A stretch of 64,000 bases of DNA from an uncultured Faecalibacterium sp. (GCA_934525405.1 CAKSZF010000003.1:1-64000); one strand, 5' to 3'. Positions 1 through 7,905 are shown, counted from the stretch's first letter. A program made the numbers and translations. The notes: generated by a model not told the origin, from the letters alone.

Positions 1-333
1 TTTTAAGGGCGTATTTTGGGCAGTTTGACGGTTTTCAAAAACTTGAAACATCTCATCGGGATGCGTGACTGCAAGAGTAAGTCGGAAATAGGGGAAAAAG
101 AATGCCCACTCGTCTGAGAAGTTCTCAGGGGAGTGGGCATTTCTACGCAGGTGGTTAATATAATTTCGATTATGATAATTTAAATTATATTAAACCACAT
201 CTGTAGGTTATAATGGTTTCACAACGAAGATTTTAACACACACCTGCTGATAGCGGTATTACTTAGGGAATATTCGGGGCGGGTGGAGAGACAGGAGAAG
301 TTGGACATAAAAAATCACACTCCTTTCATTTCA
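1..333. other. Left-edge stretch without a gene
   Basis: Apart from the hairpin at 101-142 I see no coding frame with a convincing start in this stretch. Positions 145-245 are AT-rich. It probably belongs to the gene left of the window and to the 3' flank of the small Cys-rich ORF at 334. Confidence 0.4.
101..142. terminator. Nested hairpin, possible terminator
   Basis: An 11-bp perfect stem (AATGCCCACTC at 101-111 with its complement at 131-141) encloses a second short stem (CTGAGAA/TTCTCAG). The flanks are A-rich on the left and carry only a short T run on the right, so it could work in either direction or simply be a structured insertion scar. Confidence 0.5.
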
Positions 334-603
334 TCAACTTGTTATTTTGTATTCTTCTAAATATTGTCTTAATGTTTTTGAAGTTTGACAGGTATAAAAT
401 TCTCCTGTTGAATCTTTGGCAAAAAATATCAACTTTTTATCTTCTTCTTTTTGTTCTGATACCGTGTTTGCCATAGTGCAACTATTACAGCCGCCGTTGT
501 TGCAATGGCACTTGCAGCTTGCCAAAACATTTCCCAGTTGAACTCTTGTTGTTCCACAGCCACAGCCACACCTCAAATCAACTATTCTATAAAATTGTCT
601 CAT
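334..603 (-). CDS. Small cysteine-rich hypothetical protein
   Basis: 89 residues if read from the ATG at 603, which overlaps the stop of the upstream hsdS tail (GGATGA arrangement). The N-terminal half is packed with cysteines (CGCGCG, then CKCHCNNGGCNSC at about residues 31-43), which suggests metal binding or disulfides. The C-terminal half is charged and has no motif I recognise. There is no strong separate ribosome site, so translation would depend on coupling to a gene now reduced to a fragment. It may be a real small protein or a chance frame. No function assigned. Confidence 0.35.
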   Translation of the reverse strand: MRQFYRIVDLRCGCGCGTTRVQLGNVLASCKCHCNNGGCNSCTMANTVSEQKEEDKKLIFFAKDSTGEFYTCQTSKTLRQYLEEYKITS

Positions 604-656
604 CCAAAATACTCGTACATCAGTGCCTTTTTCATCAGTTCCAGTTTTTCAAGGCC
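600..656 (-). pseudogene. Stray 3' tail of a type I restriction specificity gene (hsdS)
   Basis: The last 18 codons read GLEKLELMKKALMYEYFG then TGA, the typical C-terminal coiled end of HsdS. Upstream the frame runs straight into the palindromic repeat at 663-782 and no further HsdS sequence follows. A second, longer copy of the same tail lies at 1269-1437. This is a residue of recombination or deletion at an hsdS locus, not a functional gene. Confidence 0.7.
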
Positions 657-662
657 CTGCGG

Positions 663-782
663 CTCACTCCTTCCGTCACGGCTGCGCCGTGCCACCTCCC
701 TCAAAGAGGGAGGCTTTTGCCTTGCGGCCGCGTTAAGGCTCCCTCTTTGAGGGAGCTGTCACCGAAGGTGACTGAGGGAGTT
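663..782. repeat. MITE-like palindromic repeat, family 1, copy 1
   Basis: Contains the inner palindrome CTCCCTCAAAGAGGGAG and a matching arm CTCCCTCTTTGAGGGAG, and ends with GACTGAGGGAGTT, the terminal repeat shared by the copies at 1174, 32154 and 34579. The left terminus is degenerate. The downstream DUF559 gene takes its last codons and its stop from the right end of this repeat. Confidence 0.7.
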
Positions 783-1136
783 CATCCGCTCTTTCACTGC
801 CAGATCAATCGCCGTACAAACGCCCTGAAAATTCTGCTTGATTTCCAGATTGGAGAATCGAATCACGTTCAGCCCATATTGTTCCAGAATTGCAGTCCGC
901 TCCTTATCCCGTTCGATGCCCTGCTCTTCATAGTGCTGGGAACCGTCCAATTCTATGATTAGCTTTGCGGTATGGCAATAGAAGTCTGCAATAAAGTGGT
1001 CGATGGTTTTTTGCCGCTGAAACCGCACGGGATAGCTGCGCAGAAAATCGTACCAGAGATGATTTTCCTGTTTGGTTGCGCCCTTGCGCAGTTCTTTTGC
1101 ACACGGGATCAGCTTGTTCTGATAAGGTAAAGACAT
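759..1136 (-). CDS. DUF559 / Vsr-like endonuclease-domain protein
   Basis: 125 residues starting MSLPYQNKLIPCAKELRK. I chose the ATG at 1136 because AAGGAGA lies 8 nt upstream; longer frames start inside a repeat. The protein has the DUF559 layout, a PD-(D/E)XK nuclease-like fold related to very-short-patch repair enzymes: an N-terminal LRKGATKQENHLWYDFLR helix, RFQRQKTIDHFIADFYC, then LIIELDGSQHYEEQG with the acidic catalytic-type residues, and GLNVIRFSN. Such genes are often found next to restriction systems, which fits the broken type I genes on both sides. Its final residues (NSLSHLR) are read from repeat DNA, so the natural C terminus may have been lost. Biochemical role unknown. Confidence 0.75.
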   Translation of the reverse strand: MSLPYQNKLIPCAKELRKGATKQENHLWYDFLRSYPVRFQRQKTIDHFIADFYCHTAKLIIELDGSQHYEEQGIERDKERTAILEQYGLNVIRFSNLEIKQNFQGVCTAIDLAVKERMNSLSHLR

Positions 1137-1173
1137 AAAATCATCTCCTTGTTGTTGGGATGTCTGTTGAACA

Positions 1174-1268
1174 AACTCCCTCCGTCTGCTCACTTCGTTC
1201 GCATCCACCTCCCTCAAGGAGGGAGGCTTTTGCCTTGCGGCCACGTTAAGGCTCCCTCTCTGAGGGAG

Positions 1269-1270
<2 letters not shown>
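1174..1270. repeat. MITE-like palindromic repeat, family 1, copy 2
   Basis: Begins AACTCCCTCCGTC and ends GAGGGAGTT, with the same inner CTCCCTCAAGGAGGGAG block and TTTTGCCTTGCGGCC stretch as the copy at 663. It abuts the stop codon of the hsdS remnant and lies just upstream of the DUF559 gene. Confidence 0.7.
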
Positions 1271-1752
<482 letters not shown>

Positions 1753-1845
1753 GCGTTCCTCCCGAATGTTTGCCAATCGCAAACGCTTTACATCTTGAAT
1801 TTTTGGTGATAATACCACAATTTTATTTATTATAGCAGTGTACGA

Positions 1846-2178
1846 TTGCATTTTCAACGTATGATGCCTTTATCGAGAATTGGGAGCTCACGTTTCGAGA
1901 GTACCCAGATCTTCTGACAGGCCCGGAAAACTGGAAGCAAATTGAAAAGCATTCTGACAATCTGCAGCGCTATCTGGAATTTATCCGCTCGAAGCACCTA
2001 AAAATGCTGGAATCGCAGAGACAGGAAGGGTGATTGGCTTGTTTGATGATTTGACCGTTTATACTCCGCTGCCCCGGTTGAAGCAGAACCGACCATCTCT
2101 GTGTCGGCTCTGCTGGAGCTTCTGAAGGACGCAGACCCCTCTGTAAAAGCGCAGCTCCGCTTGGCTTTGCTGACCTGA
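1846..2178 (+). pseudogene. Coding remnants, phage-like, unidentified
   Basis: Two short open stretches look like real protein but lack a proper start. The first contains YDAFIENWELTFREYPDLL and ends RYLEFIRSKHLKMLESQRQ before a TGA at 2031-2033. The second overlaps that stop (GTGATTGGCTTG) and needs a frame change near 2070 to continue into SVSALLELLKDADPSVKAQL, ending at 2178. The overlap resembles neighbouring genes of a phage or plasmid operon. I do not recognise the family; I treat this as a decayed fragment. Confidence 0.4.
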
Positions 2179-2298
2179 ATTGCAAAAAATAGCACGAATT
2201 GCAGAGTAATTCACAGACTTACTCCATCTGACACGAAAAATGCGGACCGTGCAAAAACCGTGCAGAGACCGTGCAAATGGCGTATAAAAGGAAAATTC

Positions 2299-2324
2299 CA
2301 CGAGGAATCTTACGATTCTCCGTG
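2299..2324 (-). terminator. Ancestral tRNA-Lys terminator, now separated from its gene
   Basis: Hairpin CACGAGGAATC (2299-2309) with the imperfect complement GATTCTCCGTG (2314-2324), placed just beyond the 3' end of the duplicated tRNA fragment. On the minus strand it would have ended the tRNA-Lys transcript before the element inserted. Confidence 0.5.
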
Positions 2325-2328
2325 TGAT

Positions 2329-2375
2329 TTTGGTGCGCTCGAGGGAACTCGAATCCCTGGCCCTCTGATTAAAAG
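2329..2375. other. attL, duplicated 3' part of tRNA-Lys
   Basis: These 47 bp are identical to 10876-10922. They contain the tRNA sequence from CCA through the T arm and variable loop to the base before the anticodon (position 32). The rest of the tRNA is absent, so this is an attachment site and not a gene. Confidence 0.92.
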
Positions 2376-2482
2376 AATGAGCCAATTGGGAAACAGCCGT
2401 TTGCGTTCGTTTCGCCTTGCATAGAATCATCGTTGTTTTTGCTTTCATTCGTGCGTGTTCATTTCCAATTGTTTGCGATGAA

Positions 2483-2508
2483 TAAGGCGCAAATAAGGCA
2501 CATTCTGG
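2483..2508 (+). repeat. Candidate integrase arm-binding site, left end
   Basis: A 26-bp segment containing AAATAAGGCACATTCTGG recurs at 10775-10800 in the same orientation with one mismatch. Both lie roughly 75-110 bp inside the attachment sites, the usual place for arm sites of tyrosine integrases. TAAGG is repeated in tandem within it. Confidence 0.6.
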
Positions 2509-2557
2509 TACGCATTGCATCCGATAAACAGGACAGTACACAGCCCACCATAGAGAA

Positions 2558-2605
2558 AGCAGCCCACAGGCCCGGAGGAATCATCCCCGCCCCCTGTGGG
2601 CTGCT
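2558..2605 (-). terminator. Terminator of the integrase gene
   Basis: A 13-bp perfect stem (AGCAGCCCACAGG at 2558-2570 and its complement at 2593-2605), followed on the minus strand by a T-rich stretch, just beyond the integrase stop codon. Confidence 0.7.
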
Positions 2606-2611
2606 CTGCTT

Positions 2612-4039
2612 TTATGCGTGGTTTTCGTCCCGAATCCGGGTAAACACATCCGTCAGGGCATCCGATGCAGCAGCGTCCGCCGACCGGATGAACCCGGCAT
2701 AGATGTCCGTTGTGGTGCTGGTCTTGGCGTGGCCCAGATGGCCCGACACCGCCGTAACAGGAACGTGGGCGGCGATCAGCAAGCTTGCATTGGTGTGCCG
2801 CAGGCTGTGGAAGTGTACCGGCGGGAGATTATGGGTAGCGAGGAACCCCGGGAACCACGTTGTTACCGTCTTTGGGTCGATGGGGGCACCGTTCCATTTG
2901 GTGAATAGTAAATCATTCTCCACCGTTTTCCCGGCAATCTCCACACGCCGAACCCATGCCGTGCCCATCCTGAGCCGTTCCGCCCGTTGGTGCTGGCGGT
3001 ATTCCCGCAGCAGCTGCACGCAGTCCGGGCCTATCTTGATGCACCGCCGGGAGCGTTTTGTTTTGGGTGTGGTGAACACAGTGCCCTTGCCCGGGATGTA
3101 CTGCACGTTCCGCTCAATGGACAGCGTACCCGCATCCCAATCCACATCACACCAGCGCAGGCCGCAAATCTCACTCCGCCGGGCACCGGTGAACAATGCA
3201 AGCTGTGTGATAACGCTGAACTGTGCCGGTGCGTCTTGCAGCGCATCCAGCAGCCGGGCAACGTCCTTTTCTTCCAGCGCCTGCACGTCTATCTCTTCGG
3301 CCTTGGGTGCTTCTGCCCGCTTGCAAGGATTCTCAGGCACAAGACCCCATTGCACAGCCTTGGTGAACACGCTGGACAGCATCCGGTGATAATGCTGCAC
3401 CGTGTTCCCGTTGAGCCTGCCGCCGTCCCTGTCGTGCTCTGTGAACGCTTTGGAGAGGGGAAGCCCCACCACTCCGGCAACCTTTTCCGCTGTGCGCTGG
3501 CTTACGTTTGCGCCCCGGTACACATTCCGCATGGTATCGTCCCCAATGCCTGCCGCCTTGGCAATCTGGCCCCGCTTGCCATGGGGCAGACGTTCCAGCA
3601 GGGCAGGCGTTGCGGTATAGGTGCTATCTTCCCGCATGCCCTGTTCCTCTAGGTTCGAGTAAAAGGCCATCAGGTGCGCCGGTTTTACCTGGCACACTTT
3701 CAGCTGTCCCAGCCCGGCGGAGATACGCGGCACCAATCGCCGGTAGTTGTAAACCGTTTTGGGTTTGAGCTTCTTTTCTGCGTACTCGGTAAACCATCGT
3801 TCTATGAGGTCATCCACCTTCATGGACGCATCCAGCAGCACACCGGCATGCACTTCCTGTTCAAAGGCATCCGCCTGCCGCTGTAATTCCTTTTCCAACT
3901 TCTTCCCGGTCATGCCCGGCGGCGGGGTAAATGTCCGGTTCACCATCACTTGGCGGCCCCGCCGGTCGTAGCCGTTGGAGACCCGGATACAGTAGGAGCA
4001 AGAGCCGTCCTTCTTCATCCGCTTTGTTATCTTTGCCAT
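2612..4039 (-). CDS. int: Tyrosine recombinase (integrase) with inserted helix-turn-helix
   Basis: 475 residues. The N terminus (MAKITKRMKKDGSCSYCIRV) is the arm-binding AP2-like region. A SAM-like core-binding domain starts near residue 75. The catalytic domain shows the full set: Arg in LFTGARRSEICGL, HSLRHT (His and Arg), LGHAKTSTT and the nucleophile Tyr in DIYAGF near the C terminus. The unusual part is about residues 135-205, where the core-binding domain is split by a segment (LLERLPHGKRGQIAKAAGIG through VSQRTAEKVAGVVGLPLSKAF) that reads as an XRE-like helix-turn-helix. It lies beside attL and should catalyse integration at tRNA-Lys and, with an excisionase, excision. Terminator at 2558-2605. 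Confidence 0.92.
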   Translation of the reverse strand: MAKITKRMKKDGSCSYCIRVSNGYDRRGRQVMVNRTFTPPPGMTGKKLEKELQRQADAFEQEVHAGVLLDASMKVDDLIERWFTEYAEKKLKPKTVYNYRRLVPRISAGLGQLKVCQVKPAHLMAFYSNLEEQGMREDSTYTATPALLERLPHGKRGQIAKAAGIGDDTMRNVYRGANVSQRTAEKVAGVVGLPLSKAFTEHDRDGGRLNGNTVQHYHRMLSSVFTKAVQWGLVPENPCKRAEAPKAEEIDVQALEEKDVARLLDALQDAPAQFSVITQLALFTGARRSEICGLRWCDVDWDAGTLSIERNVQYIPGKGTVFTTPKTKRSRRCIKIGPDCVQLLREYRQHQRAERLRMGTAWVRRVEIAGKTVENDLLFTKWNGAPIDPKTVTTWFPGFLATHNLPPVHFHSLRHTNASLLIAAHVPVTAVSGHLGHAKTSTTTDIYAGFIRSADAAASDALTDVFTRIRDENHA

Positions 4040-4073
4040 CCGTCCACCCCGCTTTCTGCTGTTCCGCCGGGCT

Positions 4074-4748
4074 TCATTCGTCCTTCATGTAGGCTGTCAC
4101 ACTGTCGAACAGGGGCAGATACTGGCCCTCTATCCGTGCAAAGATTGCCGCCGCTGTGGCTTCATCGTAAACATGAGAGGTCAAATTGCGGTCGTTCAAC
4201 AGCTCCACCCACGCCTTTTGATCGTCTATCATGCCAAAGGCAAACGCCTGCTTGATAACTTCTTTCGGGCTGTTGATGTTGGTATAGCCTTGGTCAAGCA
4301 GGTATTCCCGCATTGTTTTCCATGCCAGTTCCGTGCAGAACTCAAACCGCTGAATGGTTCCATCCCGCACCGAATCAAGAGGAAACTTCTTGTAATCATC
4401 CAGTGCTTCCCGCAGTCGGGCCACCGCAGCGGTAAAACGGTCGTATTTTTCATGCAGCTTGTCCATCAGTTCAACACCATCCCTTTCGATGTTCGCAAGA
4501 AATACCGGTTCCATGCCGTCCTGAATGTGCACAATGTCAAATTTCAGCAGCGTGGGCAGTTCCTCGCAGTGCATCCAGAACTCGGCTCGGTTATCCTCTG
4601 GCATCCCGTACACGGCTAAATCTATATCGCTGTTGGGCCGGTTGTCGCCCCGGGCACGGGAGCCAAACAGCACAAGCCGCTTTGCGCCAAACCGCCGGGC
4701 CAGTGCCGCAAGCTGATTATAAAGTTCTTCCATCTTCTCACCTGTCAT
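4074..4748 (-). CDS. Fused nucleotidyltransferase (MNT) and HEPN-domain protein
   Basis: 224 residues, two domains. The N-terminal half has the minimal nucleotidyltransferase signature GSRARGDNRPNSDIDLAVYG (about residues 28-47). The C-terminal half is an HI0074-type HEPN domain (nucleotidyltransferase substrate-binding) with RFEFCTELAWK and the RX4H motif in NDRNLTSHVYDE. In the known HEPN-MNT toxin-antitoxin systems the MNT protein adds AMP to the HEPN RNase; here both are one chain. The start overlaps the stop of the upstream 65-codon gene by 4 bp (ATGA), so the two are translationally coupled. Whether the fused protein is a toxin, a self-neutralised pair or has another role is inference only. 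Confidence 0.82.
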   Translation of the reverse strand: MTGEKMEELYNQLAALARRFGAKRLVLFGSRARGDNRPNSDIDLAVYGMPEDNRAEFWMHCEELPTLLKFDIVHIQDGMEPVFLANIERDGVELMDKLHEKYDRFTAAVARLREALDDYKKFPLDSVRDGTIQRFEFCTELAWKTMREYLLDQGYTNINSPKEVIKQAFAFGMIDDQKAWVELLNDRNLTSHVYDEATAAAIFARIEGQYLPLFDSVTAYMKDE

Positions 4749-4942
4749 AAGCCATTGCTATGTGGTTCCACTTTCTTCTCTGTCCTTTTTAGGAAATCCG
4801 CTCTCATTCGCTCATAGCTTTTCCGTTGCCTTGCCGTGACACCCGGTAACTGTTCAAAAAGTTCCGGGTTTCTCAAGAGCATATCCATAAGCATTTCATA
4901 CATTTGCTTCACCTGAAATTCAGAAAAGGAAGATTTTTCCAT
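4745..4942 (-). CDS. Small hypothetical protein coupled to the MNT-HEPN gene
   Basis: 65 residues, mostly helical and charged (SFSEFQVKQMYEMLMDMLLR, then RQRKSYERMRADFLKRTEKK). It ends in a 4-bp overlap with the start of the MNT-HEPN gene, so the two form an operon. GAAAGAGATGA lies upstream of its ATG. Size and coupling would suit a regulator or partner of the fused protein, but I recognise no family. Confidence 0.6.
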   Translation of the reverse strand: MEKSSFSEFQVKQMYEMLMDMLLRNPELFEQLPGVTARQRKSYERMRADFLKRTEKKVEPHSNGL

Positions 4943-4999
4943 AGTTCATCTCTTTCTAACCGGATTTCTAAAATAACATTGGCACTATTCCATGCGGCT

Positions 5000-5731
5000 T
5001 TAGTTGTTCTCGGTTTTGGTATCTTCGGAAGTATCCCTAGCGGCAGGCATAGTGTTGCATGTTTGATACCGACAATATTTGTACTCGGTTTCTAACGATA
5101 TAACTCCTATTTCGCTTTTCAGTTTGTCGTAACAGATTTTTTCCCTCGGAATGCTTTCGCCATTGTTGTACTTTTTTCCTAGTTTCGCAAGAACTGCATC
5201 CACTTGATCTACAGGTACAAATAATGTCCCTGCACCGGGGTGCTTTTTGAGAAATTCTTTTACATCTTCAGGCAACGTCCCTGTGAATATCGTAGCTTGT
5301 TGCATTAACATTGGAACTGATGGCCCACACCAAACCATTTCTTCCGGCGGTGTTTTCTCTTTTAGAAAACGTGCAATTTCCGTTAATTCGCAAATTCTTT
5401 CTAACGCTTTTTCCTGACCATGAGTATTTAATTTTCTGAACTCTATCTCTAACTGATGAAGTTTCGCATCCTCATCATGTCTTTCTCTGGATTTATTGAT
5501 TTCTCTATCAATTATGATTTGCCGATATTCGGCCGAGTTCACTGCACCAAGTTCCCAAACTGTGACCCCCAGAGCGGCAGCAATCTTTTCAAGTGTTTGT
5601 AACTTGGGGTTTAAAATGCCACGTTCGTACTTTCCGACGGTTGCACTGTCTACACCCATTTTATCGCCCAGCTCTTTTTGTGTAAGGCCGGCATTCACTC
5701 GGCTGCTGCGAATTTTCTCTCCAACGGTCAC
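5000..5731 (-). CDS. XRE-family repressor of the tRNA-Lys element
   Basis: 243 residues with a GTG start at 5731, chosen because AAAGGAAG lies 7 nt upstream and the longer frame would start at the -10 box. The N terminus is a clear Cro/CI helix-turn-helix (KIRSSRVNAGLTQKELGDKM, VDSATVGKYERG, LEKIAAALGVTVWELG). A charged coiled stretch follows, then a C-terminal half with no peptidase signature (no S24 Ser/Lys pair), so release would not use RecA-type self-cleavage. It faces a divergent Cro-like gene across a shared operator region, the classic layout of a lysogeny-type switch. Confidence 0.8.
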   Translation of the reverse strand: MTVGEKIRSSRVNAGLTQKELGDKMGVDSATVGKYERGILNPKLQTLEKIAAALGVTVWELGAVNSAEYRQIIIDREINKSRERHDEDAKLHQLEIEFRKLNTHGQEKALERICELTEIARFLKEKTPPEEMVWCGPSVPMLMQQATIFTGTLPEDVKEFLKKHPGAGTLFVPVDQVDAVLAKLGKKYNNGESIPREKICYDKLKSEIGVISLETEYKYCRYQTCNTMPAARDTSEDTKTENN

Positions 5732-5754
5732 ACAAACACTTCCTTTCTTGGGTA

Positions 5755-5856
5755 AGTATAGCACACTTTCTTTTTAAAAGGAACAAAAATTCTTAAAAGT
5801 CGGTTGACAAGAACTTTTATTCTTGCTATGCTCCGATTAAAGGGAATAAAAGTTCT
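5755..5856. promoter_or_regulatory. Divergent promoters with three operators (element switch)
   Basis: Rightward promoter: TTGACA (5804-5809), 17-bp spacer, TATGCT (5827-5832). Leftward: extended -10 TGCTATACT ending near 5755. Three 13-bp sites of the form GAAN7TTC lie at 5781-5793, 5810-5822 and 5844-5856; the last two are exact inverted copies (AGAACTTTTATTC and its complement). The middle site fills the spacer of the rightward promoter, so repressor binding there would block it. Confidence 0.75.
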
Positions 5857-5877
5857 CTTTCGAAAGGAGTGAATATT

Positions 5878-6096
5878 TTGGCAAAAGCTATCATTGTTGA
5901 CCGAGTAAAGGTTGTTGCAGAAATGACCCGATGCGATATGACCTGTGAAGAACTGGCTCAAAAAGCTGGCGTTGGTCGTGCTGCTATCTGGAAAATGCGT
6001 AAAGGACAGGCTGTTTGGCGTACTACTGCCCAGCATGTAGCACGCGCCCTTGGCGTATCAGTGGAAAGCCTGTTGGAAGATGGAAAGGAGTATTGA
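5878..6096 (+). CDS. Cro-like small helix-turn-helix protein
   Basis: About 72 residues with a probable TTG start at 5878, 9 nt after AAAGGAG; the in-frame GTG at 5869 is too close to that site. The fold is a short XRE-type helix-turn-helix: EEMTRCDMTCEEL-like first helices, KAGVGRAAIWKMRKGQAVW recognition region, HVARALGVSVESLLEDGKEY. It is the first gene of the rightward operon and faces the repressor, so it should act as the anti-repressor or Cro partner. It is followed 2 nt later by the excisionase-like gene. Confidence 0.75.
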   Translation: MAKAIIVDRVKVVAEMTRCDMTCEELAQKAGVGRAAIWKMRKGQAVWRTTAQHVARALGVSVESLLEDGKEY

Positions 6097-6098
6097 CC

Positions 6099-6353
6099 AT
6101 GGGCGAGTGCATTAGCTATCCCCGTTTGCCCAACATGGCCCCGGTCAAACAAGCCGCCCAGCTTTACGGCCTATCGCCCTATTACATCCGCCGCCTGTGC
6201 AAAGCCGGTAAGATTCGGTTCGTAAATGCCGGGCGCGGCTGGCTTGTAAATCTGGACAGCCTTGCCCGGTACTTCGAGCAGGGCGACCCTGCTCCGGCGG
6301 AGCAGTGTAATAGTGCGTCCTCTGTCCGCAGAGTGTATGCTTCTATGCGGTAA
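6099..6353 (+). CDS. Excisionase-like DNA-binding protein, copy 1
   Basis: 84 residues beginning MGECISYPRLPNMAPVKQAA. It is a MerR/AlpA-type winged helix as in excisionases: VKQAAQLYGLSPYYIRRLCK, then FVNAGRGWLVNLDSLARYFE. GGAAAGGAG precedes the start, 2 nt after the Cro-like stop. A close paralog lies at 9597-9839, with about 45 residues nearly identical. Likely role: directing the integrase towards excision and/or acting as a regulator. Its place directly behind the switch promoter means it is made only when repression is lifted. Confidence 0.8.
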   Translation: MGECISYPRLPNMAPVKQAAQLYGLSPYYIRRLCKAGKIRFVNAGRGWLVNLDSLARYFEQGDPAPAEQCNSASSVRRVYASMR

Positions 6354-6366
6354 GTGGTGGTGAACT

Positions 6367-7008
6367 ATGGGTACATCTAGTAAAGCAGTACTGTTTTTTC
6401 TTTCCTACTTTGAAGCACTCCAAGACCTAAAGCCAATGCAACAGCTTGAAGCATACAATGCAATCTTTCAATATGCTTTCCATGGAACAGAGCCAAAACT
6501 CAGCAAAACCGTTAAACCTTTGTGGACGCTTATTAAGCCCACAATAGATTCCAGTATGAAAAAACGCGCTGATGGGTCAAAAGGCGGACGCAATAAAGAA
6601 ACCACTGGTTCTAACGATGAAGAAACCAGTGGTTTGAAGAATGCGGAAACCGCTGGAAGCGCAGATTCTTCAAGCAATAAGGAAAAGGATAAAGATAAAG
6701 AGATAGATAAGGATAAAGGAAAAGGAATCGGAACCGCAACGGCAAACCAGCGGATAAGGAAAAAGCCGCAAACGGCAGTCTTTTCAAGCCTGCCTAGCGG
6801 CACAAATAGAATCGGCTACGCTGGAACGGAAGAGCTGAAGAAGCGGCAGATACCAAAGATTGAAAAGGCAGCAGAGCAAATAGCCGCCCAGCCGCAGACA
6901 CAACAAGAGGACACAGAGACCGCCGAATTGAAAAAGGCGTTTCGACAGGACAGAGCAACGGAAGAACAGCCCACCCCCGCGGAATATGCCCAGCCCCCGC
7001 CGGGCTGA
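6367..7008 (+). CDS. DUF6291-type protein, possibly replication-associated
   Basis: 213 residues. The first 75 form a compact domain (KAVLFFLSYFEALQDLKPMQ, AYNAIFQYAFHGTEP, KPLWTLIKPTIDSSMKKR) seen in phage and element proteins of the DUF6291 kind, often near replication genes. After KGGRNKE comes a long low-complexity tail rich in Lys, Asp, Glu and Thr (KEKDKDKEIDKDKGKG), predicted disordered. It lies 13 nt behind the excisionase-like gene in the rightward operon. No helicase, primase or initiator motif is visible, so a replication role is only association. Confidence 0.6.
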   Translation: MGTSSKAVLFFLSYFEALQDLKPMQQLEAYNAIFQYAFHGTEPKLSKTVKPLWTLIKPTIDSSMKKRADGSKGGRNKETTGSNDEETSGLKNAETAGSADSSSNKEKDKDKEIDKDKGKGIGTATANQRIRKKPQTAVFSSLPSGTNRIGYAGTEELKKRQIPKIEKAAEQIAAQPQTQQEDTETAELKKAFRQDRATEEQPTPAEYAQPPPG

Positions 7009-7066
7009 TTCTCCGCCGATAGAGCAAGCGGCCAGACCTCACAGCCAAAAGAAAGGAGTATGCACC

Positions 7067-7273
7067 ATGTTTATTTACACCCTCTATACACTCACTGGCG
7101 AGACTTTAGGCCAAACGCCCTTACTTGAGCAGGCCATGCGCACCGCCCGAGCCTATGCCGCTGCCCGCCGGGTGTCCTGCGTGGTAGAGTGCCGCCGCCT
7201 TGATACCGATGAAGCCCGCCGGGTGTTGCTGAACGCAGACGGCAGCATGGTCAAACTCTGGCAGGCCGCATAA
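7067..7273 (+). CDS. Small hypothetical protein
   Basis: 68 residues starting MFIYTLYTLTGETLGQTPLL; AAAGGAG lies 9 nt upstream of the ATG at 7067. One alpha/beta-looking domain with an Arg/Ala-rich helix (ARAYAAARRVSC) and a C-terminal NADGSMVKLWQ. It resembles small accessory proteins of Firmicute integrative elements. No function assigned. Confidence 0.6.
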   Translation: MFIYTLYTLTGETLGQTPLLEQAMRTARAYAAARRVSCVVECRRLDTDEARRVLLNADGSMVKLWQAA

Positions 7274-7373
7274 AAGTGCATTTTGCCCCGGCCTGCTGGA
7301 TGCACATAAATCACCCGATGAAAATATCATTCTGTGTGTCTATGCACAAACAAAACCAAAGGAAAGAACCATT

Positions 7374-7595
7374 ATGACAAAAGAAACACTTTTACACGCA
7401 ACCGACCTTTACACCACAATCCAGAAGATCGAGCAGCTTTTGACCATCCTCGAGAAGAACAGCATTGAGGAAGTAAAGGTGCGTGGGTTTGACTGGAAGC
7501 CCAGCACAGAGCAGGAAACCCGAATCCGCAACGCCATTCTTGCAGATCAGCGGGAAGAATTGGAACGCCTGAAAGCCGAACTTGCCGCATTGTGA
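7374..7595 (+). CDS. Small hypothetical coiled-coil protein
   Basis: 73 residues from the ATG at 7374, with AAAGGAAAG upstream. Mostly helical (LYTTIQKIEQLLTILEKNS and REELERLKAELAAL), with a central KVRGFDWKPST turn. It is followed closely by the next small gene; both belong to the rightward operon. No recognised family. Confidence 0.55.
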   Translation: MTKETLLHATDLYTTIQKIEQLLTILEKNSIEEVKVRGFDWKPSTEQETRIRNAILADQREELERLKAELAAL

Positions 7596-7618
7596 CCGTT
7601 ACGAAAGGAATTTTGACC

Positions 7619-7843
7619 ATGAAACAGAAAGTCGCCTCATATTGCTGTTCGTTCAGGGTCTATGAAAATCATGTTTTGCTTGCCCGGAAAGCTGCACAGG
7701 AAGAATCCAGAAACCGGGCAGTAAGAGAATACTGTGACATGGTTGCAAAGGAACGCGCAAGCGGGGGCAAAATCGTATTTTATCGCCGTTTAGTGCTCAC
7801 CCAGGCCGCAAACAACTGGCGCACCGCACACCCGCAAAAATAA
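7619..7843 (+). CDS. Small hypothetical protein
   Basis: 74 residues from the ATG at 7619, with GAAAGGAA at 7602-7609 upstream; the longer frame begins inside the previous gene. Basic, with MKQKVASYCCSFRVYENHVL and an Arg-rich middle (EESRNRAVREYCDMVAKER). No family recognised. Confidence 0.5.
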   Translation: MKQKVASYCCSFRVYENHVLLARKAAQEESRNRAVREYCDMVAKERASGGKIVFYRRLVLTQAANNWRTAHPQK

Positions 7844-7846
7844 AAA

Positions 7847-7905
7847 GGGCTTTCGTTTCGCATGGTACAAGCTGCCCCGCTTCTCTCATGCTACTTTGAA
7901 AGCCC
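7847..7905. other. Long imperfect hairpin between small genes
   Basis: GGGCTTTC at 7847-7854 pairs with GAAAGCCC at 7898-7905, and inside it GCATG (7860-7864) pairs with CATGC (7887-7891). No clear T tract follows on either strand, so it may be an RNA structure or processing site in the operon rather than a terminator. Confidence 0.45.

Noticed and set aside
2329..2375. tRNA gene
   Set aside because: Only the 3' part is present; it is the attachment-site duplicate of the complete gene at 10878-10953.
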